A stretch of DNA of 12,371 nt from Nitrospirota bacterium (GTDB lineage: Bacteria > Nitrospirota_A > Leptospirillia > Leptospirillales > Leptospirillaceae). A program made the position numbers and the translations under genes. Position 1 is the stretch's first letter, and each line of letters opens with the position of its first letter. The DNA lies in the NCBI GenBank assembly GCA_021838765.1, contig JAKCCY010000086.1:1-12371 (forward strand), given 5' to 3'. Under the pieces are notes generated by a model that saw only the letters and a program-made list of their open reading frames with translations, had not been told where the DNA came from and did not search any database. This document shows positions 6,829 to 12,371 of this stretch, piece after piece.

Positions 6829-7311
6829 ATGCGGCTGACTCAATATACGGACTATTCTCTTCGGGTGCTTTTGTATTTGTCTGCATCTCCTGGAAGGCGC
6901 TCTAATATCTCCGAAATCGCGAAAATTTACGGAATATCGAAGAGCCATCTGATGAAAGTTGTACAAAACCTGGCAGCGAAAGGGCTTGTTCGTTCTACCC
7001 GTGGTCGGCATGGTGGCTTGTATCATAATGCAGAGACAGAGAACTTCACTCTAGGCGAAGTTGTTCGAATGTGCGAGCCGAACTTTAATATTGTTGAATG
7101 TATGGACGGTGTACCAGGGAAATGCCCGATTGATTCAACCTGTTATCTCAAGTCTGTTTTGCGCAATGCCATGAGGAAGTTCATGGAGGAGCTTGATTGT
7201 TACACTATGGGAGAGATTGCGAGAAATCCTCAACAATTGCAGCAGTTACTCAAGATCAATCCTGTGCCTGAAAAAGGCTCTCCTGGACCAAGATCTTTTC
7301 CGGTCATCTAG
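6829..7311 (+). CDS. nsrR: Rrf2 family regulator, NsrR-type, with foreign C-terminal tail
   Basis: NsrR proteins bind an Fe-S cluster, sense nitric oxide and repress NO-defence genes. The N-terminus MRLTQYTDYSLRVLLYL and the winged helix (residues 25-62, EIAKIYGISKSHLMKVVQNL then RGRHGGL) fit NsrR well. Cys91, Cys99 and Cys105 sit in the EC(x7)C(x5)C cluster loop. Asp8, the fourth ligand known in Streptomyces NsrR, is present. The ATG follows AGGAG (6818-6822). The last eleven residues (GSPGPRSFPVI) have no counterpart in the decayed second copy at 11345-11568, which stops right after the matching Glu-Lys. They read in the same frame into the IS3-type relic. The native stop was probably lost when that element arrived. 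Rrf2 relatives such as IscR or CymR are less likely because of the ligand spacing. Confidence 0.8.
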   Translation: MRLTQYTDYSLRVLLYLSASPGRRSNISEIAKIYGISKSHLMKVVQNLAAKGLVRSTRGRHGGLYHNAETENFTLGEVVRMCEPNFNIVECMDGVPGKCPIDSTCYLKSVLRNAMRKFMEELDCYTMGEIARNPQQLQQLLKINPVPEKGSPGPRSFPVI

Positions 7312-7660
7312 TCAAGACTTTTGGAAGTTCTGGATATCTACAGACGAAAGATTGTGCCATGAGAGGTTTATGGGGAAGAATCCTCCGAGCGACGAGACGA
7401 CCTGGAAGACCGTTCTTCGGGAGAGCGAAAGGGGGGGCTCGCCGAAGTTCGTACTGCACTCGGAGAACGGGGTACCAGTGAAGGGAGCAAAAACGCTCGG
7501 GGAGCTCCAGATGTTGGGTATTCGCCCCTCGTTCGGACGTGAAGTCTGACAACGTCTATTCGGAGCCACTCTTCAAAACCTTGAAATATCGTCCAGTCTA
7601 CCCGGTGAAAAAACCCTTCGACACACGGGAAGAGGTGTATAATCTCGCCGATCGCGATCA
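7291..7660 (+). pseudogene. IS3-family orfB transposase fragment, frameshifted
   Basis: Three frames must be joined to read an IS3-type integrase core. First, LLEVLDIYRRKIV (from 7318), a stop at 7360-7362, then EVYGEESSE. Second, TVLRESE and SPKFVLHSENGVPVKGAKTL with LQMLGIRPSF. Third, after a one-base shift near 7540, KSDNVYSEPLFKTLKYRPVY and PFDTREEVYN. These match the family's D(I/V)YSRKIVGWEV, LHSDNG and SDDNPYSE-LFKTLKY blocks, the last holding the catalytic Glu. The second catalytic Asp of LHSDNG is Glu here. The N-terminal part, orfA and the end of orfB are missing. The fragment begins inside the 3' end of the nsrR-type gene and ends where the IS21-type left end begins. Confidence 0.75.
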
Positions 7661-7668
7661 CTCATCCT

Positions 7669-8045
7669 TGCTGATGGCGATCGGGTATTTTCGCGAACGG
7701 GATCACCTGTTTCCGTTATGGCGAACACCCTTTTCCCTCCTTTATATCTATATCTCGGGTCGTTTTCCTCGCATGAACTTCGCATTCTTCAGATTGATGG
7801 TGCTTTCATTCACCTAAATCTGGAGAGATGCGATGCCAAAGATGAGGTTGGCGATGAATCATGCCCGAGAGATTCTCCGACTCTCACGCGAGATGATAAT
7901 GTCGGGACGAGCCATTGCCAAGAGCCTGTCCCTGTCCACATCCACCATTTCCAAATACCTTCGACAGCTTGAGCCGGTTCCCTGGCCCTTGCCCGATCCG
8001 GGAGGCGAGGCGCTTCTAGCTCAGGTTCTGGAGAATGCTCGAGAC
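7669..8045 (+). mobile_element. Left end and start of istA of an IS21-family element (truncated)
   Basis: The stretch 7672-7735 (GATGGCGATCGGGTATTTTC then GCGAACGGGATCACC and GTTATGGCGAACACC) has the repeated TCGCGAAC-GGG style of IS21 left ends. The istA gene begins after about 100 further bases. Nothing of the istA catalytic core, istB or the right end remains. The left edge is placed within a few bases only. Confidence 0.6.
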
Positions 8046-8174
8046 TGGACGCTTATCGGAAAGGTGATATTGAATCCTCTATCCTGGGGAGATCTCACCT
8101 TATGCCTGAAAGAGCGATGGAGCGGCCCGGAGCCAGAAGTCAGCAGAGGCCATAGTACTACCGGCAGGGAGTGA
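7833..8174 (+). pseudogene. IS21-family istA, N-terminal fragment
   Basis: The ATG is preceded by GGAGAG (7822-7827). The first 65 or so residues are typical IstA: MNHAREILRLSREMIMSGRA, then the helix-turn-helix AIAKSLSLSTSTISKYLRQLE and the PWPLPDPGGEALL segment. After about residue 71 (LAQVLENA) family likeness ends, although the frame stays open to 8174. The last residues, EPEVSRGHSTTGRE, instead look like the leader region found before or within group II intron reverse transcriptases. The frame is therefore a fusion of two element remnants, and the integrase domain is absent. IstA normally exceeds 300 residues. Confidence 0.7.
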
Positions 8175-8435
8175 AGGGCCGAAGGAATCGGAGAGAGTGC
8201 TCCTTGATTCTCTGGATTAGAAGGTCTTAGCTGTTCGCTCGGCAAAGCTCACCAAAGGGCGGGGAGGGTGAAGCCCAGGCAGGCTCTGGCAGTGAGAAAT
8301 CAATCCGGGCGGGTCGAGAACATACAGACTCAGGCGGTGCGCAGGGGAATTCAAACACATCGACCTCAATGATTCCAACGCCCGGTACGGATCCGGGTGC
8401 TGAGAGAGGGGGGCAACCTCCCTATCCCGATTTTG
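8090..8435 (+). mobile_element. Probable group II intron relic lacking its reverse-transcriptase gene
   Basis: The left part (8125-8175) carries CAGAAGTCAGCAGAGGCC and CATAGTA followed by a GTGAAGGG stretch, which I know from the region leading into intron-encoded reverse transcriptases. The right part resembles domains V and VI. CGCCCGG (8379-8385) and CCGGGTG (8393-8399) pair around the loop TACGGAT. Then comes TGAGAG and a hairpin AGGGGGG/CCTCCCT (8407-8413, 8417-8423) around CAA, then TATCCCGATT near the expected 3' splice site. Intact introns of this kind have a longer domain V stem and about 1.3 kb of gene between the two parts; here only about 200 bases separate them. The call rests on remembered sequence patterns, not an alignment. 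No reverse-transcriptase motif is readable in any frame. Confidence 0.45.
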
Positions 8436-8501
8436 GGCCTCATTTTTAAAACCGGGCTCCCCAGTGTCAATAAAGTTTTTGCCTTGTTCGCTCGGACAGC
8501 T

Positions 8502-9689
8502 CTAATTCTTTGAACCTTCCTGAATGGCTATCCCCAAAAGGTTTTCATTCAAACTGCCAATCCAGTAAGTTTTTTGGTCACGCCCCGGAAACATCGCAAG
8601 CTTTATGATTTGATGATTGAAATCAAAGGAAAGATCAATCTCCCCATCAAGCCCAAACCTTGAACGGGACCCTTTTTGAAAACGGCCATTTGTTCGGAAT
8701 GCCCCGATCACTGAACCCGCCTGATTGACGTGAGCGTTGAGCTCAAACAAACCAGCTTTCCGGTCAAAACGGATCACACCGTCGATTCCCAATGGCCCTT
8801 CTACCAATAACCCTCCCCCCAGGACAAAAGAATATCTCTTAAGTGGATAGTGTGCCACCGGATGGGTTAGTGGTAGGAGAATACCAACTCCTTTCATATA
8901 AGAATCGGTGGAAAAAAAAGTTCCTTCATCTCCATTTCCGGAAATATTAATGGGCCGATGCTGTGATTTTAACCATAATCGCATTTTAAGGCGGCCATCA
9001 AGCCCAGTGGATCCTGTACCGCGAAGGCCTGCCTTGGGAAGAGGAACCCCGTTCACCAAAACAACCGGATTCATTGCAGCTGTTAAGGAAGACTGAAACG
9101 GAATAGGTCCAACAATCGTGAGAAATTCATTAAGCCTCTCTTTATACCCTGAATAAAGAATGATTCTGGGCGCCCAGGGATCTTTATGAAGGGATGAATT
9201 AACCATCAGAAAATAGATTGGGGGCTCCACGACAGAATCATCAGCGCTTGCAACCAAAACCGCTGATTGCATCTGGCAGGCAGAGAGATTGGAAAAACGT
9301 ACAATCCCCCGAAGAGCAACTCTTCGAACTCCCTCCGGCGAGTGAACAACAAGCGTCGCATGCAAGGAAAGGTCCTTAGCCAATTCATTATGGACAGCAC
9401 CTGCTCCCCACACTTTTTTAATCCGGATTTCCTGTTTTTCATTTGTTCCAACCCGCCATTTGACCTGGATACCCATATAACGTGAAGAACAGGTCCTCGC
9501 CGTAACAGAAAGGTTCTGAAATGAGTTGCCGCTCATCATCGACAGTTCGTATGCCTCAGCCGGTAGCCTAGTGTGGATTTGTGTAGGATCAAACACTCCG
9601 CATCCCGAAGCTGAGAAAAGGCTGATCAAAACAATCCATCCTTTTGTTTTCATAAAATAACTCATTAATATCTTATATTGTTGCTTCAT
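8502..9689 (-). CDS. Large lipoprotein of unknown function
   Basis: I do not recognise this 395-residue protein. It begins with a short charged segment, a hydrophobic stretch (WIVLISLFSASG) and Cys30 in an ASGC lipobox, so it is probably lipid-anchored after the inner membrane. The mature part is rich in beta-type alternation, with many short strands and loops such as GGGLLVEGPLGIDGVIRF and RFGLDGEIDLSFDF, suggesting a periplasmic or outer-membrane beta protein. The start at 9689 is supported by GAGGG just upstream; ATGs at residues 9, 10 or 13 are possible but lack a site. It follows the flavin reductase gene by 135 bases on the same strand, so co-transcription is possible but not shown. Cysteines at 67 and 138 could form a disulfide. 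Confidence 0.65.
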   Translation of the reverse strand: MKQQYKILMSYFMKTKGWIVLISLFSASGCGVFDPTQIHTRLPAEAYELSMMSGNSFQNLSVTARTCSSRYMGIQVKWRVGTNEKQEIRIKKVWGAGAVHNELAKDLSLHATLVVHSPEGVRRVALRGIVRFSNLSACQMQSAVLVASADDSVVEPPIYFLMVNSSLHKDPWAPRIILYSGYKERLNEFLTIVGPIPFQSSLTAAMNPVVLVNGVPLPKAGLRGTGSTGLDGRLKMRLWLKSQHRPINISGNGDEGTFFSTDSYMKGVGILLPLTHPVAHYPLKRYSFVLGGGLLVEGPLGIDGVIRFDRKAGLFELNAHVNQAGSVIGAFRTNGRFQKGSRSRFGLDGEIDLSFDFNHQIIKLAMFPGRDQKTYWIGSLNENLLGIAIQEGSKN

Positions 9690-9824
9690 ATCCCTCTTCC
9701 AGGAGTTCTTCGTCTCCAGGCTGTATGAACGCGCTCGTTCCTCCCCGTGCTGTTAGGAAGCTCATAGCGCTGCCATCATACCCGAGCGGCAGAGTTCTAT
9801 GCTGAGTAGTTTTCGGTCGGTTTC

Positions 9825-10577
9825 CTAGAAATATCCTAAGAACAAATCGGTATGAACCTGTTTCTCAAGGATTCCAAATTCAAAAAGGGCGTTTTTGAAA
9901 GAAGCCACCATGGAAGGGGGGCCGGCGATATAGAAATCGCCCTTTTTGAATTTTTCTCCGAGGGATTCAAAAAGGCTGCTTGCTGCCAACGGCCTGACTT
10001 CGACTCCCGGAGGAAGAGCCATGGAGGAATGGGAAACAAACTGGTGGAGAGAGAGGTTCTTGTGGTCTCGGGCAAGCCCTTCGAACTCTTCTCGAAAAAC
10101 CGAGTCTTCGATATCGTTATTGGCGGTGAAAAGAAAGAAGGATGTTGATTCGAATTTACCAACAGACTCGATCAGCATGCTCCTGAAAGGCGTAACCCCG
10201 ATTCCTCCCGCCACGAAGACGATCGGTCTCTCCCCTGGGAGGGAGCGGGAATCCAAGCATGCCGGAAGACAAAATCGACCGAATGGCCCTGAAACCCAGA
10301 TAGGAGAGCCATCCGGGAGATTCTCCAGACATTTTTTAAATGCAGACCCGGTCAGACGGGTTGCGAAAGAGAGAATCGGAAGATCTGATGTTGTCGAGAC
10401 AATGGAAAAATTCCTTCCGTCACCTTTTTCGTCTGTGAACGGAGGATTGATCCATTCCAGATAGGCGTACTGTCCCGGCACAAATGACGCCCAAGCCTCT
10501 TTTGGTATTTCGACCTGAAACATCAATGTGTTTCTGGCAATGAGACCGATCCTGCAGAACTTTCCTTCTATTTCCAT
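9825..10577 (-). CDS. FAD/NAD(P)-dependent oxidoreductase of the ferredoxin-NADP reductase family
   Basis: This 250-residue flavoprotein should move electrons between NAD(P)H and a partner protein. The N-terminal FAD barrel shows PGQYAYLEW (34-42) and the flavin motif RNFS (55-58), then TRLTGSAFKKCL and GPFG (97-100). The nucleotide-binding half shows VAGGIGVTPFRSM (122-134) and DFYIAGPPSMV (214-224). The C-terminus HTDLFLGYF puts aromatics where the family stacks one on the flavin. There is no 2Fe-2S ferredoxin domain and no globin or oxygenase domain, so it must use a separate electron partner. The CDGSH protein encoded upstream on the same strand is a possible one, by proximity only. AGGGGGG (about 10580-10588) gives the ribosome binding site for the ATG at 10577. 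The substrate is unknown. Confidence 0.8.
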   Translation of the reverse strand: MEIEGKFCRIGLIARNTLMFQVEIPKEAWASFVPGQYAYLEWINPPFTDEKGDGRNFSIVSTTSDLPILSFATRLTGSAFKKCLENLPDGSPIWVSGPFGRFCLPACLDSRSLPGERPIVFVAGGIGVTPFRSMLIESVGKFESTSFFLFTANNDIEDSVFREEFEGLARDHKNLSLHQFVSHSSMALPPGVEVRPLAASSLFESLGEKFKKGDFYIAGPPSMVASFKNALFEFGILEKQVHTDLFLGYF

Positions 10578-10946
10578 AGGCCCCCCTGGACTGTAAGCTT
10601 GTATGCCGAGCCCCAGACACCCAAGACCTAGTCACTGGAACATCTGGCGAATGGTTTGGACCCTTCCTGGAAAGGAATCAAGAAGAGCCGTGGAAACTAG
10701 CAAAGCGAGAAGACCGAAAACCGAAACAGTCCCCGAACCAAACGACGGATCCCGGATTCTTAAGGAATGCAACTCGGAAACCGGCTTTTCTCCAGGAGGA
10801 AGCTCGGAGGGTGCGTAACATGAAAAACGGGAGACCTACCGGTTTCTTCACAAACAGGCCCCTCGGAGAAACAGACCTTTGCCGGTTCACGCCAAATCTA
10901 GCCGCAAAACCGGTACCCGACCCGCCAAGCCCCTTCGGCATCCCGG
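10578..10946. other. 369-base gap without a convincing gene
   Basis: Open frames exist on both strands here, but none has a ribosome binding site or family likeness, and their composition (Arg, Ser, Pro rich) is that of noncoding GC-rich DNA. The stretch contains many ACCGG and CCGAAA words and no clear hairpin with a T-run. It separates the CDGSH gene from the reductase gene on the minus strand, so it probably holds the reductase promoter, which I could not place. Confidence 0.35.
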
Positions 10947-11141
10947 TCATTCTGACTGGAAATGAATCCTTTCATGAGTGCCATCGCACTTCGGCTTCGA
11001 TTTGGACCCTCCACACCGGCATAGGTGATAGGTCGCCACTCCTTCAGTGCTGACGATCTTCCCGTTGGCATCTGTAATGGTTAACTCGCCAACAACTTCA
11101 TAAGGACCGTTCTTCAAACAATGGACCTGGACTCTTTCCAT
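10947..11141 (-). CDS. CDGSH-type iron-sulfur protein (mitoNEET-like), 64 residues
   Basis: The protein ends with CRCGGSKSKPKCDGTH, an exact fit to the CxC(x2)(S/T)(x3)PxCDG(S/A/T)H motif that binds a 2Fe-2S cluster through three Cys and one His. The N-terminal 35 residues (VQVHCLKNGPYEVVGELTIT) form the short beta segment common in bacterial single-CDGSH proteins. Members act in redox, electron transfer or cluster storage; the precise role is not known. The ATG has AAGGAG (11150-11155) at eight bases. It lies upstream of, and on the same strand as, the flavin reductase gene, with a gap of 369 bases. The decayed nsrR copy lies on the other side, pointing away. Confidence 0.9.
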   Translation of the reverse strand: MERVQVHCLKNGPYEVVGELTITDANGKIVSTEGVATYHLCRCGGSKSKPKCDGTHERIHFQSE

Positions 11142-11344
11142 GGGACAATCTCCTTACTTTAACCGTTCACTGCAAGTCAAACAGGTATTACCCAAAGGCA
11201 TGCTATAGGAATCAACACTTGACTAATATGATTGGGATCATGCTTTGAGGACTTCCTTCTGTCGTACTCTTCCCGTGTGAGCAGGAGGTTATTCCAGATG
11301 CCTCATTTCTGGTCGTCTTTGTCTCCTGGGTTTTTGGTTTGTCT

Positions 11345-11568
11345 TCAGTTGTTTTTGCTAAATAATGGGGGAGGTTCGCATTGTCGGCTGTCTGGACGGT
11401 GCGTTTGGAAAGTGTTCAATCTATTCTGCCTGTTAACTCAAGTATGCTTTGGTCAATGAGATAAAGAAGTTCATGGAAAAGTTCATTCGTTATGCTCTGA
11501 GGGAGAGGGAGGGGAGTTCAATGCAATTGCAGCCGTTTCTCAAGATCAAGCCCTTGCATGAAAAATGA
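11345..11568 (+). pseudogene. Decayed second copy of the nsrR-type Rrf2 gene (3' part)
   Basis: Reading frame 11377-11568 gives RIVGCLDGAFGKCSIYSAC, a TAA stop at 11434-11436, then LKYALVNEIKKFMEK and a tail QLQPFLKIKPLHEK ending at TGA 11566-11568. This matches the intact gene at 6829-7311 without a gap: IVECMDGVPGKCPIDSTC, Tyr at the stop position, LKSVLRNAMRKFMEE, and QLQQLLKINPVPEK. All three cluster cysteines remain. Upstream, GTTGTT (11349-11354) lines up with the intact gene, but two extra bases before 11377 put it out of frame. Further upstream I find no likeness. The first half including the DNA-binding domain is lost or scrambled, so no functional regulator can be made. Confidence 0.8.
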
Positions 11569-11731
11569 CGCCTGTCTTATGGGTGCTCCCAATGGTTTAA
11601 CCTGTAGTGCCGAAAATCGAGTGCCTTTGTTGGCTTCTTATGGGCGCAAATGAATCTTAGCCTAACTGTTTCCCATGTACGCTAAACGCTACCGAGCATG
11701 ATTTTGAATCAATCAATTCTCGAAAAAATCC

Positions 11732-12202
11732 TCAAAGGGGTGCGACAGTTATCGAAATACAGGAGGTGTTTGCCTTCATCGGCTCGTTCTCTTTTTTTTT
11801 TGTGGGGTTCATTTCTGAATTCATTCCCCCCATCTCTTTGTTTTTCATATCAATTTGGACCATATCACTGTGAGTCAATGGATTGGCCTGAACAAAGGAA
11901 ATCACATCTTTTCCCTTGGGAAGATGGTGTAAGGTGATCACCTTTTTGGGAGAATTGATTGTGATCATGGTTGCCATCCGTCCGTTGACGTAGATATGAA
12001 GGTGAATGGGGTGGTGTTGATCGGGAGAGGGGGACACCTTGAGGATTAGCCGGATTTTCTTCCCGTGAATTTTTTCGTTGTCATGGTGATTTAAAATGCG
12101 CAGGGAAGGATGTTCAGGGGATTTTGCTTGGAGGAGTGATGGCCCTGCCAATAAAATGAAGGAAACGGCCAGAAGAGAGAGTCTTTTTTTCATGATCTTC
12201 AC
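11732..12202 (-). CDS. Secreted His- and Met-rich protein, possible metal binder
   Basis: From the GTG at 12202 the protein has 156 residues. AAGGAG six bases upstream supports this start. A TTG at 12253 overlapping the stop of the preceding gene, or the ATG at 12193, are alternatives. MKKRLSLLAVSFILLAGPS is a clear signal peptide with a site after LQA. The mature part has one domain with LNHHDNEKIHGKKIRL and HHPIHLHIYVNGR (63-75), then LHHLPKGKDVI and HSDM. This resembles the small Ig-like periplasmic domains with an HxH-containing strand (DUF4399-like), a likeness by eye. The tail is Met and Lys rich (KEMGGMNSEMN). Clustered His and Met suggest copper or silver binding; this is inference. 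It follows the partial gene at 12250 by overlap or 47 bases, so they form one operon. Confidence 0.65.
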   Translation of the reverse strand: MKIMKKRLSLLAVSFILLAGPSLLQAKSPEHPSLRILNHHDNEKIHGKKIRLILKVSPSPDQHHPIHLHIYVNGRMATMITINSPKKVITLHHLPKGKDVISFVQANPLTHSDMVQIDMKNKEMGGMNSEMNPTKKKENEPMKANTSCISITVAPL

Positions 12203-12249
12203 TGCGCACTCCTTTCCAAGTTGTCTTTTCCCGGTTTGATTTTTACGGA

Positions 12250-12371
12250 TCAAAATGTGGTTATGGCCGGATTCTCTTCCATCATGAGTCCTTTTGCTTT
12301 TTGAAGCATGGATTCAATGATGTTTCGGATCTCATCTCTTCTCTCGACGGTCGGTCCCTCAAATCTTAACA
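12250..12371 (-). CDS. C-terminal end of an unidentified protein
   Basis: The last 39 or so codons of a minus-strand gene enter from the right edge, reading RFEGPTVERRDEIRNIIESM, then LQKAKGLMMEENPAITTF and TGA at 12250-12252. It is a charged helical C-terminus without a motif I can name. The stop overlaps a possible TTG start of the next gene (TTGA), suggesting a shared transcript with the secreted His/Met-rich protein. Confidence 0.5.
   Translation of the reverse strand, partial: LRFEGPTVERRDEIRNIIESMLQKAKGLMMEENPAITTF

Noticed and set aside
7193..7549. A 118-codon frame as an independent gene
   Set aside because: Its first part overlaps the regulator gene out of frame, and its second part is the middle segment of the frameshifted IS3 transposase.
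10603..11053. Overlapping open frames on both strands in the gap before the CDGSH gene
   Set aside because: No ribosome binding sites, biased Arg/Ser/Pro composition and no recognisable family; treated as intergenic.
11232..11459. 75-codon plus-strand frame
   Set aside because: The conserved signal in this stretch lies in another frame and belongs to the decayed nsrR copy.
1..12371. CRISPR arrays, tRNA, rRNA, retron or toxin-antitoxin systems
   Set aside because: No regular spaced repeats, cloverleaf sequence, intact reverse transcriptase or convincing toxin-antitoxin pair was seen.

Overview
The window reads as an accessory region of a bacterial chromosome or large plasmid from a moderate-GC acidophile or metal-oxidiser. 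A Leptospirillum-like Nitrospirota member is my best guess. That guess rests on the mix of IncQ-like mobilisation genes, IS630 elements, a DUF1207 outer-membrane protein, an NsrR-type regulator, a CDGSH iron-sulfur protein and a His/Met-rich periplasmic protein. No single gene proves the taxon.

Layout. (1) 1-1116: the end of a mobilisation or plasmid-stability module. It holds a TraL/MobD/StbB-like ATPase (5' end broken or outside the window) and a membrane-anchored TraM/MobE/StbC-like partner. (2) 1298-2410: an IS630-family element whose transposase keeps its DDE triad but seems to lack a C-terminal segment. (3) 2688-3710: a DUF1207 outer-membrane beta-barrel protein. (4) 3766-5365: a decayed reading frame followed by a second IS630-family element, broken by frameshifts and a stop. 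(5) 5378-5959: a two-helix membrane protein of unknown function on the minus strand. (6) 6087-7311: a Crp/Fnr-family regulator followed by an Rrf2/NsrR-type iron-sulfur regulator. (7) 7291-8435: a graveyard of three mobile-element relics in a row, namely an IS3-family orfB fragment, the left end of an IS21-family element with the first part of istA, and what looks like a group II intron stripped of its reverse-transcriptase gene. (8) 8502-11141, minus strand: a CDGSH protein, a stand-alone FAD/NAD(P) reductase and a large unknown lipoprotein. (9) 11345-11568: a decayed second copy of the nsrR-type gene. (10) 11732-12371, minus strand: a secreted His/Met-rich protein behind the end of an unidentified gene.

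How it may work together. The live core appears to be a redox or nitric-oxide theme: a Crp-type regulator, an Rrf2 regulator with all likely cluster ligands, a one-domain flavin reductase that needs an outside electron partner, and a tiny CDGSH protein. The functional link between them is inference from proximity only. Two sequence-level results stand out. One is the nsrR pseudogene, which matches the intact gene without gaps over its last 60 or so codons. The other is that the intact gene has apparently lost its native stop and reads into the neighbouring IS3 relic. No CRISPR array, tRNA or rRNA was seen, and I did not find a convincing wholly new system.
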